From an uncultured Lachnospiraceae bacterium (GTDB lineage: Bacteria > Bacillota > Clostridia > Lachnospirales > Lachnospiraceae), in the NCBI GenBank assembly GCA_910586645.1, contig CAJUIS010000007.1, positions 31,059 through 95,058 on the forward strand: a stretch of DNA of 64,000 nucleotides, written 5' to 3'. A program made the translations under genes and the position numbers. This document shows positions 33,919 to 43,917 of this stretch, piece after piece (the first letter of the stretch is position 1; the number at the start of each line of letters is the position of its first letter). The notes below the pieces were generated by a model that saw only the letters and a program-made list of their open reading frames with translations, had not been told where the DNA came from and made no database searches.

Positions 33919-36900
33919 ATGAAATTAAAAACAAGGAAAAGAATTCTGTCGGCAGTCCTGTCGTCGGCAATGCTGTTTACAGCGGCTCCAGCGCCGTCTT
34001 TTGCGGCGCCGGCAGAGGCGGCCAAGGCAGGAGCCGATGAAAACCTGTTAAAGCTTTGGTATGATGAGCCGGCCAGCCAGGGAAAAAATATTTTAGGGGC
34101 CGGGCAATATGGCACGACAGCGGAAGACAATAACTGGCAGCAGCAGACGCTTCCCATTGGAAACAGCTATATGGGTGCGAATGTCTATGGGGAAATTGCC
34201 AATGAGCGTCTCACATTTAACCATAAGGCGCTTTGGAACGGAGGACCCAGTTCCAAAAGGCCAAATTATAACGGCGGCAATATCTTTACCAAAAACGGCA
34301 AGAAAATGCAGGACATTTATCAGGAAGTAGTGGATGCCTTCTTAGAAGGCAATTCCGCAGCGGGCAATATGTGCAACCAGATTGTGGGAGAAGGAGAAAA
34401 CGGGGGATACGGCGTATACCAGTCCTGGGGCGACATTTATCTGACGTATGGCGGACTGACGGGGACAACTCCGACGACGGATTATGAACGTAATCTGGAT
34501 TTTACAACGGGAACGGCGAATGTGGATTTTACGGCAAACGGAATCAATTACCACAGAGAGTATTTTATCAGCCATCCGGACAACGTGCTTGTAATGAAGC
34601 TGACGTCTGACGGCGGGACGATGGATGTAAATGTCAGTTTTCCGGTAGACAACGGAGAAAATGTGGCGTCAAGAGGGCTTGGAAAAGAAGTCACCTATAC
34701 GGCGGATGCAGAAAAAGGGACGATTGTAACAGCCGGAGAGCTTCAGGATAATCAGATGAAAATGAATTCCGTGCTGAAAGTGGAGTCAACGGACGGCAGC
34801 ATTACAGCCGGAGAAGAGCAGGGCTCCCTGGATGTTGAAGGGGCTTCGGAAATTATCATTTATGTGTCTGCGGATACAGATTATAAGAACGAGTATCCGG
34901 CTTACCGGACAGGAGAGACGGACGCCGAGCTTGCCGGAAGCGTGGCGGACACTGTGGCAAAGGCATCTGAAAAAGGTTTTGACGGAGTAAAAGAGAGCCA
35001 TATGGCGGATTATAAGGAACTGTTTGACCGTGTGTCCCTTAATCTTGGCCAGGAGGCGTCGGATAAGACGACGGACGATTTGCTTGCGGCATATAAAGCC
35101 AGCGGCGACGATGCCGCTTCCGATTCCGAAAAGAGGCTGTTAGAAACGCTTTTGTACCAGTATGGAAGGTATATGACGATTGCGTCTTCAAGAGCGGGAG
35201 ATCTGCCGTCAAATCTGCAGGGCGTATGGCAGAACCGCGTAGGTGACAGCGGCCGTGTTCCGTGGGGCAGCGATTTTCATATGAATGTCAACCTTCAGAT
35301 GAACTACTGGCCGACGTATTCCGCAAACCTTGCAGAGTGCGGAATCCCAATTATTGATTACGTAAACTCTCTGAGGGAGCCGGGGCGTGTAACGGCCGAA
35401 GCTTATTTTGGAATTAAAAGCGAACCGGGAGAGGCAAACGGATTCTCCGCGCATACGCAGAATACGCCGTTTGGGTGGACCTGCCCTGGCTGGGCGTTTT
35501 CCTGGGGATGGTCGCCGGCGGCGGTGCCCTGGATTATTCAGAACTGCTGGGAGTATTATGAATATACGGGAGATCTGGAATACATGAGAGAAAATCTTTA
35601 CCCGATGATGCGCGAGGAAGCGATTCTTTACGATCAGATTCTTGTGGACAGCGGGGAAGAGATTATTCTGGAAGACGGGACAAAGAGCACGCGCCTTGTA
35701 TCGGCACCGGCTTATTCGCCGGAGCATGGGCCTAGGACGCTTGGCAATGCATATGAGAGCGAACTGATCTGGCAGTTATATGAAGACGCGGCGACGGCGG
35801 CTGAGCTTCTTGGCGTAGACGCGGAGCTTGCGGCGAACTGGAAAGAGAATCAGAAAAGGCTTGCGCCCATAGAAATTGGTGACAGCGGACAGATCAAAGA
35901 GTGGTTCCATGAGACGACGTTTGGAAGCGTTCCGGGCACTGAGCGGGCGCACCGTCATATGTCTCACCTGCTTGCGCTTTTCCCGGGCGACCAGATTTCC
36001 GTGGAGAATCAGGATTATCTGGACGCGGCAGTTATATCGTTAAACGACCGTACGGATGTGGCTACCGGCTGGGGAATAGGACAGCGTATTAACGCGTGGG
36101 CAAGGACCGGAAACGGGAACCGTGCGCATACGGTGATTCAAAGCCTTTTTAGAAACGGCATATATCCAAACCTCTGGGATGCGCATCCGCCGTTCCAGAT
36201 TGACGGAAACTTTGGTTATACTTCCGGTGTGAATGAAATGCTGATGCAGAGCAATGTGGGTTATATCAATATCCTTCCGGCTGTCCCGGACGCATGGGCA
36301 TCCGGTTCTGTGGATGGGATTCTGGCAAGAGGAAATTTTGAAATTGGAATCGACTGGGCGGAAGGAAAAGCGCAGAACGTTAGAATTTTGTCAAACAACG
36401 GCGGCGAATGCATTGTTCAGGCGTCCGGAATCAAAGCGGACGGCGTGACGGTAAAAGATTCTGACAATAATGATGTGACAGTTACAAAAGACAGCGAAAA
36501 AGAAAGAATTACGTTTGATACGGTAAAAGGAAAAACCTATACGATTACAGACTTTGGAGAGGCGGCGGCAGAGGAAGAAAGACTTTCTGCGCCGACGAAC
36601 GTTGCTGCGGCGGCAAATGCCGAGGGCGTTCAGATTACATGGAACGCTGTTGACGGAGCGGATTCTTACAATGTATACCGTAAGATCGGAGCGGATTTTG
36701 TCAAAATAAACGAAGAAGCCGTTACGGGAACCTCTTTTACAGACAGTGGAGAACTTGACGATGCTGAACCAAGATACCGCGTTGCCGCGGTAAAGGGAGC
36801 AGCAGAAGGAGTGCGTTCAGGCGTTGTGATTGGAGACACATCGGGACTGAGCCGTACGGTGAAACTGTCGTTTTCCTCCGACAAATCATATACCGGAAGC

Positions 36901-39054
36901 CTTCCGGAAGAAATGACAACAACGAGCGGTTCTTCCATCAGCCTTCCGGGGTGCGGCGCGACGGTAAAGGGATACCTGTTTACGGGCTGGACAGATGGGA
37001 AAAACACTTATGCGGTTGGAGAAAATTATACCGTTCCGATTAAGGACACTACACTGAAGGCGGTCTGGGGAAACAGAATGAAACCAAACTGGGAAAACTG
37101 GACGGCAACGGCAAGCAGTGAAGAAAACTCAGGTTCGGACGGGCCGGCCGGTTCAGCAATCGACGGAGATGAAAGAACCTGGTGGCACAGCGCATATTCG
37201 GCCGGCAAAACGCAGCCGGTAATCGCTGAAGATGGATCCAATAATGAAATTACGATTGATTTTGGAAAAACAGTCGAAGCGGATGTATTTGAATATCTTC
37301 CGCGTGATGTTGAAAACGCAAACGGAACCATTACCGGATACCAGCTTCTTTACAGTACGACGGAGAGCGGAAACGACTTTACAGAAATCTCAAAAGGAAC
37401 ATGGGCAAACGATACAAATGCAAAGAAGGTCGTGTTTGACAGTGCGATTTCCATGCGCAGAATCCAGCTTAAGGCAACTGCGACAGCAGGGGCCGGGGGG
37501 ACGAACCGGTTTATCAGTGCAGCGGAAATCGGCGTATATCAGGAATGCAGGGATGAAATAAAGCCTGTTATGGGAGTTTCCGTGGATTCGGAAATGACGC
37601 TGAAAAACGGGGAGAGCAAAAAGCTTCAGGCGAGCGTAACTCCGGCGGACGCCACTTATCAGGATCTGACATATAAAAGCTCCGACGCCTATCTCGTAAA
37701 AGTGTCTGCAGACGGTACGGTTACAGCGGGCAAATCGAAAATTGGAACGGCGGAAATTACGGTAACGGCGGAAACCGGAGAGTCAGCGGTATGCGCAGTT
37801 ACAGTTACGCCGTCCAAAGAAGTGGAAAAAATCAATATAGAAAGAGAAAGAATCGTTTTAAAGCCGGGCGATACGGCGACATTAACGGCGTCTGTAGAGC
37901 CTTATTACGGGACGGATAAGACGATTGCATGGAGTGTGGACGACGATACGGTAGCAAGTTTTGAAAACGGTAAGGTAAGGGCGCTTAAGACAGGAAAAGC
38001 TGTTGTTACGGCAAAGGCTTCCAATGATATAACCGTGTCCTGTACAGTCTGGGTTGTGGAAGATCCCAACGCTCCGGCGGATACAGCCTCTTTAGACAGT
38101 AAAATTTCAGAAATGCTTGAAAAATACAGTGAAGAGGTCTTAAGTGGCTATACGGCGGAAAGCGTGGAAAAATACAGAGAAGCCCTGGCGAAAGCGCAGG
38201 CTCTGCTTGGACGTACGGATATTGTGCAGCCAGAGGTAGAGGAAGCGGTGTCAGAGCTTAACAGTGCGGCGGAGGCTTTGGAAAAGAAGACAGAGTCCGT
38301 TGACCGGACGCTGCTTGCGGCAGAGGTCAGCAGTGCGAAGGAGACGGCAAAAGGTGATCTGAGCGTTTATACGGATGATTCGGTGCAGAAATTCCGGGAT
38401 GCTTTGAAGAATGCGGAAGATACGCTGAATAATTCCGCGGCAAGCCAGGCGGATATTGATCAGGCTCTGGCAGCGCTTAAGGCTGCGGCATTAATAAAGA
38501 AAGAGCCGGGGAAACCGGATCCGGGAAATAATAATAATCAGGGAGGAAATAACACAAATAATCCGGGCGGACAGAATCCGCCGGGTACAGAGCCTGCAAA
38601 AGTTCCCGGAAAGAATACGGAAATAACCTCGGGAGTTCTTCTGTATAAAGTAACGAAATCAGACGCGAAGAACGGCACGGTATCCGTCAAAGGGTTTACG
38701 GCTGCGGGCAAAAAGAAGGCATCTGTGACAATTCCGGCGACGGTATCGAAAGACGGATATACATTCAAAGTGACGGCAATTGATAAAAAAGCGTTCCAGA
38801 ATTCGAAATTAAAGAGCGTTATCATTGGAAGCAATGTTACAAGCATTGGCGTAAACAGCTTTAATAAATCAAGGAAGCTTGCAAGCATTAAATTTATGGG
38901 CAAAAAGGCGCCGAAGAGCGTAGGGAAAAATGCATTTAAGGGAATTAAAGCAAAATGCAAAATCATTACGCCGAAGATGAAAACGGGAGAAATTAAGAAA
39001 TTAAAGGTAAAGATGAAGAGCGCAGGGAAAAAAGTAGTTTACAAAAAGAAATAA
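33919..39054 (+). CDS. Secreted GH95 alpha-L-fucosidase, multimodular
   Basis: 1711 residues from ATG 33919 (AAGGGG eight bases upstream); signal peptide about 1-38. Residues 45-870 are GH95: LPIGNSYMGANVYG start, HMNVNLQMNYWP with N456/N458/N462, YSPEHG with E602 and DGNFG with D762, matching the catalytic residue motifs of AfcA-type inverting 1,2-alpha-L-fucosidases. Then an fn3 domain (about 888-965), an InlB/Flg_new-like module, an F5/8C or CBM32 domain (about 1056-1225), two Big_2 Ig-like domains (to 1385), two FIVAR-type helical units (1390-1530), an N/P/G-rich linker, and LRR_5 BspA-type repeats with a lysine-rich end (1575-1711). No LPXTG. It releases fucose from host mucin glycans or milk oligosaccharides at the cell surface. 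Confidence 0.93.
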   Translation: MKLKTRKRILSAVLSSAMLFTAAPAPSFAAPAEAAKAGADENLLKLWYDEPASQGKNILGAGQYGTTAEDNNWQQQTLPIGNSYMGANVYGEIANERLTFNHKALWNGGPSSKRPNYNGGNIFTKNGKKMQDIYQEVVDAFLEGNSAAGNMCNQIVGEGENGGYGVYQSWGDIYLTYGGLTGTTPTTDYERNLDFTTGTANVDFTANGINYHREYFISHPDNVLVMKLTSDGGTMDVNVSFPVDNGENVASRGLGKEVTYTADAEKGTIVTAGELQDNQMKMNSVLKVESTDGSITAGEEQGSLDVEGASEIIIYVSADTDYKNEYPAYRTGETDAELAGSVADTVAKASEKGFDGVKESHMADYKELFDRVSLNLGQEASDKTTDDLLAAYKASGDDAASDSEKRLLETLLYQYGRYMTIASSRAGDLPSNLQGVWQNRVGDSGRVPWGSDFHMNVNLQMNYWPTYSANLAECGIPIIDYVNSLREPGRVTAEAYFGIKSEPGEANGFSAHTQNTPFGWTCPGWAFSWGWSPAAVPWIIQNCWEYYEYTGDLEYMRENLYPMMREEAILYDQILVDSGEEIILEDGTKSTRLVSAPAYSPEHGPRTLGNAYESELIWQLYEDAATAAELLGVDAELAANWKENQKRLAPIEIGDSGQIKEWFHETTFGSVPGTERAHRHMSHLLALFPGDQISVENQDYLDAAVISLNDRTDVATGWGIGQRINAWARTGNGNRAHTVIQSLFRNGIYPNLWDAHPPFQIDGNFGYTSGVNEMLMQSNVGYINILPAVPDAWASGSVDGILARGNFEIGIDWAEGKAQNVRILSNNGGECIVQASGIKADGVTVKDSDNNDVTVTKDSEKERITFDTVKGKTYTITDFGEAAAEEERLSAPTNVAAAANAEGVQITWNAVDGADSYNVYRKIGADFVKINEEAVTGTSFTDSGELDDAEPRYRVAAVKGAAEGVRSGVVIGDTSGLSRTVKLSFSSDKSYTGSLPEEMTTTSGSSISLPGCGATVKGYLFTGWTDGKNTYAVGENYTVPIKDTTLKAVWGNRMKPNWENWTATASSEENSGSDGPAGSAIDGDERTWWHSAYSAGKTQPVIAEDGSNNEITIDFGKTVEADVFEYLPRDVENANGTITGYQLLYSTTESGNDFTEISKGTWANDTNAKKVVFDSAISMRRIQLKATATAGAGGTNRFISAAEIGVYQECRDEIKPVMGVSVDSEMTLKNGESKKLQASVTPADATYQDLTYKSSDAYLVKVSADGTVTAGKSKIGTAEITVTAETGESAVCAVTVTPSKEVEKINIERERIVLKPGDTATLTASVEPYYGTDKTIAWSVDDDTVASFENGKVRALKTGKAVVTAKASNDITVSCTVWVVEDPNAPADTASLDSKISEMLEKYSEEVLSGYTAESVEKYREALAKAQALLGRTDIVQPEVEEAVSELNSAAEALEKKTESVDRTLLAAEVSSAKETAKGDLSVYTDDSVQKFRDALKNAEDTLNNSAASQADIDQALAALKAAALIKKEPGKPDPGNNNNQGGNNTNNPGGQNPPGTEPAKVPGKNTEITSGVLLYKVTKSDAKNGTVSVKGFTAAGKKKASVTIPATVSKDGYTFKVTAIDKKAFQNSKLKSVIIGSNVTSIGVNSFNKSRKLASIKFMGKKAPKSVGKNAFKGIKAKCKIITPKMKTGEIKKLKVKMKSAGKKVVYKKK

Positions 39055-39062
39055 AACAGAAG

Positions 39063-39098
39063 AAAGGGACGCCGCGTATGAAAGCGGCGTCCTTTTTC
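39063..39098 (+). terminator. Terminator of GH95 gene
   Basis: Perfect core arms GGACGCCGC (39067-39075) and GCGGCGTCC (39084-39092), extended by A-T pairs, then TTTTTCTTT. Confidence 0.85.
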
Positions 39099-39177
39099 TT
39101 TAGAAAAACCGGGCGGGGATTCATAGAAACGCGCAGATTTCATATAATGAAGATAACAGATTGTGGCGGGAAAGCGT

Positions 39178-40050
39178 ATGGAAACAGGAATTGTCATAAA
39201 ACCTGCGGTCTGGATTTATAAAGAGGATAAAAAAGAAGCGGCGGACGAAATTTTTATGGGATGGGCAGTGGGGATCTTAGAGGAATGCGAAGGCTGGATG
39301 CATATTGTAACGCATTATGGTTACCGCGGCTGGCTCAGGCAAGGGACGGTTTGCCGTTTAAATCCGGAAGAGCTTTGCAGAAGGGATGAGATGAAACAGA
39401 CTTTGTTTGTAAGCCGGGCTTTTGCAGACGTTTTGGACAGACCGGATGTGCGGGGACAGATTTTATGCACGTTAAGCAGAGGGGCTTTTTTGACCGGGGC
39501 GTGCGGGATAAAAGACGGATATCAAAGAGTCCGCCTTCCGGACGGCAGAGAAGGATACGTGCCTGCGCTTTCCTGCAAAAGAAGGAAAGACAGCGACGGT
39601 TATCTTTACAGCGGGGAACCGGAGGGATATTTTTTGCGAAAACCAGAAGACAGGAACTTTTCGGAGGAGACTTTGCGGGATAAAATTATTTTCTGTGCAA
39701 AAAGCTATCTTGGGACACAGTACCGCTGGGCGGGCAAATCTGCAGAAGGAATAGACTGTTCCGGCCTTGCGTTTATGAGTTATCTGATGAATGGGATTAT
39801 CATTTACAGAGACGCAAAGCTGCAGGATGGGTTTCCGGTAAAAAAGATTTCTATGGAACAGCAGATAAAGCCCGGGGATTTGCTTTATTTTCCCGGCCAT
39901 GTCGCGCTTTATCTGGGGGATATGAAATACATCCATGCGACAGGCCATGAAAATAATTTTGGATGCGCAGTCAACAGCCTTTCAAAAAAAGACTGGAATT
40001 ACAGGAAGGATTTGGCGGAATCCCTGCTTATGGCGGGAAGCGTTTTTTAG
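39178..40050 (+). CDS. NlpC/P60 peptidase with SH3-type N-terminus (YkfC-like)
   Basis: 290 residues; ATG 39178 preferred over an in-frame GTG at 39163. Two bacterial SH3-like segments (about 5-60 and 75-135) precede an NlpC/P60 domain with catalytic C194 (GIDCSGL), H241 (PGHVALYLG) and H253. No signal peptide, so it likely acts in the cytoplasm. This SH3-SH3-NlpC layout is that of YkfC, which splits gamma-D-glutamyl links in muropeptides. The next gene encodes an M19 dipeptidase, supporting recycling of cell-wall peptides. Confidence 0.85.
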   Translation: METGIVIKPAVWIYKEDKKEAADEIFMGWAVGILEECEGWMHIVTHYGYRGWLRQGTVCRLNPEELCRRDEMKQTLFVSRAFADVLDRPDVRGQILCTLSRGAFLTGACGIKDGYQRVRLPDGREGYVPALSCKRRKDSDGYLYSGEPEGYFLRKPEDRNFSEETLRDKIIFCAKSYLGTQYRWAGKSAEGIDCSGLAFMSYLMNGIIIYRDAKLQDGFPVKKISMEQQIKPGDLLYFPGHVALYLGDMKYIHATGHENNFGCAVNSLSKKDWNYRKDLAESLLMAGSVF

Positions 40051-40106
40051 AACGCATTTATGGCGGGAACGGATTTTTCGACGCGCTTGAAGAAAGGAAG
40101 GCAGGA

Positions 40107-41048
40107 ATGCATATTGCAGATTTGCATTGCGATACAATTTCAAAAATTTATCAAAGCAGAAAAAGAGGAGAGCAGACAGGTCTGCTCTCAAACCATTTAC
40201 AGGCCGATATAAAAAAAATGAAAAAGGGCGGGTACTTGCTGCAGAATTTTGCGGTTTTTACAGATATGGAAAAAGATGAGGAAAATCCATACCTGTGCGC
40301 GAAAAACCAAATCGCCTTGTTTTATGAAGAAATGGAAAGAAACGCTTCGGAGATTTGTCATGTAAAAACGGCTGCGGAACTAGAAAAGAACAAAAAAGAA
40401 GGGAGGATTTCTGCGGTTTTGACTTTGGAAGAAGGGGAAATCTGTGAAGGGAGCGTTAAGAAGCTGGAAGAATTTTATCAAAACGGCGTTCGGATGATGA
40501 CGTTTACCTGGAATTATGAAAATTCCCTGGGAACCGGCAGAGGACTTACGGAAAAAGGGATTGCTTTTCTGGAAAAAATGGAAGACCTTGGAATAATTGC
40601 GGATGTGTCGCACCTGTCCGACGCGGGATTTTACGATGTCTGCCGTTATGCCAAAAAGCCTTTTGCGGCGAGCCACTCCAATGCAAGGGCGCTTTGCGGG
40701 CATAAGAGGAACCTCACAGACGATATGATTTTAAACATAGCAAAGCGGGGCGGCGTCATTGGCGTAAATTACTGCGGGCGGTTTTTGCAGGCGCAGGAGG
40801 GGGACGGCGGCTGTGAAAGCCGCGTTTCTCAAATAGCGGATCATATTTTGCATATCGTTCATATCGGGGGAGCGGCCTGCGTGGGACTTGGCTCCGATTT
40901 TGACGGATTTTTGGGAGGGTCAGAGCTTTCTGACTGTTCTAAAATGGAGCTTCTCTGGGAAGAACTGAAAAGGCGGGGAATTTCAGAAGACAGGGCGGAT
41001 GACATTTTTTTCCAAAATGTGTTTCGAATCTATAAAGAATGCTGGTAA
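40107..41048 (+). CDS. Membrane-dipeptidase family (M19) metallopeptidase
   Basis: 313 residues from ATG 40107 (GAAAGGAAGGCAGG upstream); the longer open frame from 39963 overlaps the preceding gene. Zinc motif H7-x-D9 in ADLHCDT, bridging glutamate in LTLEEGE, and the later HSNARALCGHKRNLTDD and GLGSDFDGF segments, all M19 (renal dipeptidase/AC-type). These zinc enzymes cleave dipeptides, including those with D-residues. Follows the NlpC/P60 gene closely; together they suit breakdown of murein peptides. Confidence 0.88.
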   Translation: MHIADLHCDTISKIYQSRKRGEQTGLLSNHLQADIKKMKKGGYLLQNFAVFTDMEKDEENPYLCAKNQIALFYEEMERNASEICHVKTAAELEKNKKEGRISAVLTLEEGEICEGSVKKLEEFYQNGVRMMTFTWNYENSLGTGRGLTEKGIAFLEKMEDLGIIADVSHLSDAGFYDVCRYAKKPFAASHSNARALCGHKRNLTDDMILNIAKRGGVIGVNYCGRFLQAQEGDGGCESRVSQIADHILHIVHIGGAACVGLGSDFDGFLGGSELSDCSKMELLWEELKRRGISEDRADDIFFQNVFRIYKECW

Positions 41049-41051
41049 AAA

Positions 41052-41080
41052 TTGACTACTTATGAAGAATTTAATATAAT
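41052..41080 (+). promoter_or_regulatory. Promoter of flippase gene
   Basis: TTGACT at 41052-41057, 17-base spacer, TATAAT at 41075-41080: nearly consensus, 84 bases before the start codon. Confidence 0.65.
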
Positions 41081-41163
41081 AAAATTATTCATATAAGATT
41101 TTCAGATTGGAAATACCTTCCGGGTATCCCTTGATACGCAGAAAAAGGAAAAGAGGGTCTGAT

Positions 41164-42804
41164 ATGCCGAATAAGAACAGTAAAAACAATTATCTGAAAC
41201 AGGCGGGGATTCTTGCGGCGGCCGGCATTGTCTGCCGGATTATCGGAATATTGTACAGAAGTCCGCTCACGAGCATTATCGGAGATGAAGGAAACGGGTA
41301 CTATACGTCTGCATATAATATTTATACGATTATCCTTCTGATTTCTTCTTACAGCATACCATCGGCAGTTTCAAAAATTATAGCGTCAAAACTTGCATTA
41401 AAAGAATACCGGAATGCGCATCGGATTTTTCGCTGCGCGCTGATTTATGTCGCTGTCATTGGAGGGGCGGCGAGTATACTTACTTTTTTTGGCGCGGGGC
41501 TGTTTCTTGAGGGAGAGGCGGCGGTCGTGCTCAGGGTGTTTTCCCCGACGATTTTTCTTTCCGGGTTTGCGGGAGTGCTGCGCGGATATTTCCAGGCGCA
41601 CGGCTCTATGGTTCAGACGTCCGTTTCCCAGATTGCGGAACAGATTTTAAACGCGGCGGTCAGCCTTTTTGCGGCGGATTTTCTGATCGATATGGCGGCC
41701 GGAAAAGGAAGCACGGCGCGGGCGATTTACGGAGCTGCCGGAAGCGCGCTTGGAACGGGAAGCGGCGTGGCGGTTGCGCTTTTGTTTATGCTGTTTGTCT
41801 ATACGATTAACCGGCCCGTGATTTATGAGAGGATCAAAAAAGACCGTCATCGTTATATGGATTCGTATGAGAGTATTCTTCACGGAATGCTGGGTACTGT
41901 GACGCCTATTATAATGAGCACATTCATTTACAATTTCAGTACAAGCTTTAACCAGACGGTGTATTCAAAAGTAATGATTTATTCCAGGGGGCTTGGCGTG
42001 GCGGAAACGGCGACGGCTTACGGAGTGTTTGCGGGAAAGGCAATGGTGATTATCAATATACCGATTGCCCTGGCGTCGGCGCTGTCTTCTGCGATGATTC
42101 CCACGATTTCAAAAAGCAGCGCGCTTGGAGACGAAGAAGCCGCCAGAAAAAAATCGGAGAATGCCATGTGGACAACCATGCTGATTGCAATTCCCTGCGC
42201 CGTTGGGATTGCCGTGCTTTCAAAGCCTATTATGCAGCTTTTATTTCCGCAGCCGGATTCGCTTGATATGGCGGCGGATCTTCTTGCAATGATTGCGGTG
42301 ACGGTTGTATTTTATTCACTGTCCACTTTAAGCAACGGGATTCTGCAGGGAATCGGAAAAGTAAAGCTTCCGGTGAGGAATGCGGGAATTGCCCTGGCGG
42401 TGCAGACGGCGCTTTTGATCCTGCTTTTAATGTTTACGGAATTGGATTTGTATGCGCTTGTCATTTGTCTGATTGTATATTCCGGACTGATGTGTGTGTT
42501 AAACAGTATGTCTGTCAGACGATGCATTGGGGTAAAAGAAGACTTTCAATCCATGTTTCTGCTTCCGCTTATTTCGGCGGCGGTGATGGGAGTTTGCGCA
42601 AAAGGCGTTTATCTGGCAATGAATATGTTTGTAAAGAGCAATGCGGTTTGTCTTGTATCGGCTGTTTTTGCGGGGGTTCTTGTATATGCTGTTGCGGTTT
42701 TAAAAACAGGCGCAGTGAAAAGAAGCCAGCTTGGGGCTTTGCCCATGGGAAGCGTTTTGGTGAAAATTGCAGGGCGGCTGCATCTTTTGAATGAGAAAGA
42801 ATAA
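41164..42804 (+). CDS. SpoVB/MurJ-like lipid flippase (MOP superfamily)
   Basis: 546 residues from ATG 41164, about 14 membrane segments. The N-terminal part (KNNYLKQAGILAAAGIVCRIIGILYRSPLTSIIGDEGNGYYTSAYN) is typical of SpoVB/polysaccharide-export MOP flippases of Clostridia. Charged residues sit in the central cavity helices (SFNQTVYSKVM region). These proteins translocate lipid-linked sugars, including lipid II. It starts after its own promoter and has no clear operon partner. SpoVB-like is preferred to MurJ because of the sequence start and size. Confidence 0.85.
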   Translation: MPNKNSKNNYLKQAGILAAAGIVCRIIGILYRSPLTSIIGDEGNGYYTSAYNIYTIILLISSYSIPSAVSKIIASKLALKEYRNAHRIFRCALIYVAVIGGAASILTFFGAGLFLEGEAAVVLRVFSPTIFLSGFAGVLRGYFQAHGSMVQTSVSQIAEQILNAAVSLFAADFLIDMAAGKGSTARAIYGAAGSALGTGSGVAVALLFMLFVYTINRPVIYERIKKDRHRYMDSYESILHGMLGTVTPIIMSTFIYNFSTSFNQTVYSKVMIYSRGLGVAETATAYGVFAGKAMVIINIPIALASALSSAMIPTISKSSALGDEEAARKKSENAMWTTMLIAIPCAVGIAVLSKPIMQLLFPQPDSLDMAADLLAMIAVTVVFYSLSTLSNGILQGIGKVKLPVRNAGIALAVQTALLILLLMFTELDLYALVICLIVYSGLMCVLNSMSVRRCIGVKEDFQSMFLLPLISAAVMGVCAKGVYLAMNMFVKSNAVCLVSAVFAGVLVYAVAVLKTGAVKRSQLGALPMGSVLVKIAGRLHLLNEKE

Positions 42805-42840
42805 TTTACTTTTTAGAAATTGTGTGATATATTCATATAT

Positions 42841-43917
42841 ATGGAAACAATTATTTTTAAGATGGGCAGCGGCGAAAAAGACTGCGATACGATGGAGAAG
42901 GCCGCAGAGATTATAAAAAACGGGGGTTTGGTGGCGTTTCCGACAGAAACGGTGTATGGTCTGGGAGCGGATGCTGGAAACCCGGAAGCGGCGAAGAAAA
43001 TTTATGCGGCAAAGGGAAGGCCGTCGGACAATCCTTTGATTGTCCATATTGCAGAAATGAAAGATTTAAACGTTGTTTCGGAGCATGTGCCAAAAGAAGC
43101 GCTGCTGCTGGCAGAGGCATTCTGGCCCGGGCCTTTGACTATGATTGTGAAAAAAAGCGGAGCCGTGCCTTACGAAACGACGGGAGGTCTGGATACAGTG
43201 GCTGTGCGTATGCCGGGGCATCCCATGGCGCTGGAACTGATTCGAAAGAGCGGATGTCTGATTGCTGCGCCAAGCGCAAATGCGTCAGGCAGGCCAAGCC
43301 CGACTCTGGCCAGTCATGTGGCGGATGATTTGAGAGGAAGGATCCCTTTGATTTTAGACGGCGGGGAAGTCGGCATTGGAATTGAATCCACAATTATAGA
43401 TTTGACGGAAGAAGAGCCGATGATTTTGCGGCCCGGGTATGTTACGGAAAGTATGATCCGCTCTGTCATTGGCAGGGTACGGACAGATCCGGGCATTCTG
43501 GACAAAGATCCGGCGGCGCGTCCAAAAGCTCCGGGGATGAAGTACAGGCATTACGCTCCGAGAGCGGATTTGATTATCGTAGAGGGTGCAAGGGACGCGG
43601 TGGTAAAAAAAGTAAACGAACTGACAGAGGAGATGCGGAAAGAGGGCAGGAGAGTCGGAGTGATAGGAACGGACGAGACGGCGCCTCTTTATGTGGGAGA
43701 TATGGTTTTAAGCATCGGGGCCAGGGAAGACGAAGAGGCAATTGCAAAGCATTTGTACCGGATTTTAAGAGAGTTTGACGAGGGGGATACAGACATTATT
43801 TATTCGGAAAGCTTTGCGGCGCCGGGAATCGGACAGGCCATTATGAACAGGCTTTTCAAAGCGGCCGGGCATCAGACGCTTAGGGCGGAGAAATGTGGGG
43901 GAAATGAGATTGTATAA
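42841..43917 (+). CDS. tsaC: L-threonylcarbamoyladenylate synthase (TsaC/Sua5)
   Basis: 358 residues; ATG 42841 taken as start, an upstream in-frame ATG at 42820 is possible. Residues about 10-200 are the TsaC/YrdC domain (GLVAFPTETVYGLGAD, KGRPSDNPLIVHI, PSANASGRPSPT). The rest is the Sua5 C-terminal domain (APGMKYRHYAPRA linker, then a Rossmann-like fold), so it is the long Sua5/YwlC type. It makes the adenylate for the t6A37 tRNA modification. In Bacillus the same gene (ywlC) also begins a ywlE - upp - atp segment, the order kept here. Confidence 0.92.
   Translation: METIIFKMGSGEKDCDTMEKAAEIIKNGGLVAFPTETVYGLGADAGNPEAAKKIYAAKGRPSDNPLIVHIAEMKDLNVVSEHVPKEALLLAEAFWPGPLTMIVKKSGAVPYETTGGLDTVAVRMPGHPMALELIRKSGCLIAAPSANASGRPSPTLASHVADDLRGRIPLILDGGEVGIGIESTIIDLTEEEPMILRPGYVTESMIRSVIGRVRTDPGILDKDPAARPKAPGMKYRHYAPRADLIIVEGARDAVVKKVNELTEEMRKEGRRVGVIGTDETAPLYVGDMVLSIGAREDEEAIAKHLYRILREFDEGDTDIIYSESFAAPGIGQAIMNRLFKAAGHQTLRAEKCGGNEIV

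Noticed and set aside
33919..39054. Sortase (LPXTG) anchor for the GH95 or SGNH proteins
   Set aside because: Neither C-terminus has LPXTG, a hydrophobic span or the charged tail; both end in LRR and lysine-rich sequence.
40025..40080. Short direct repeat TTATGGCGGGAA between the NlpC and dipeptidase genes
   Set aside because: Only two short imperfect copies at a gene end; too little to support a regulatory or mobile element.
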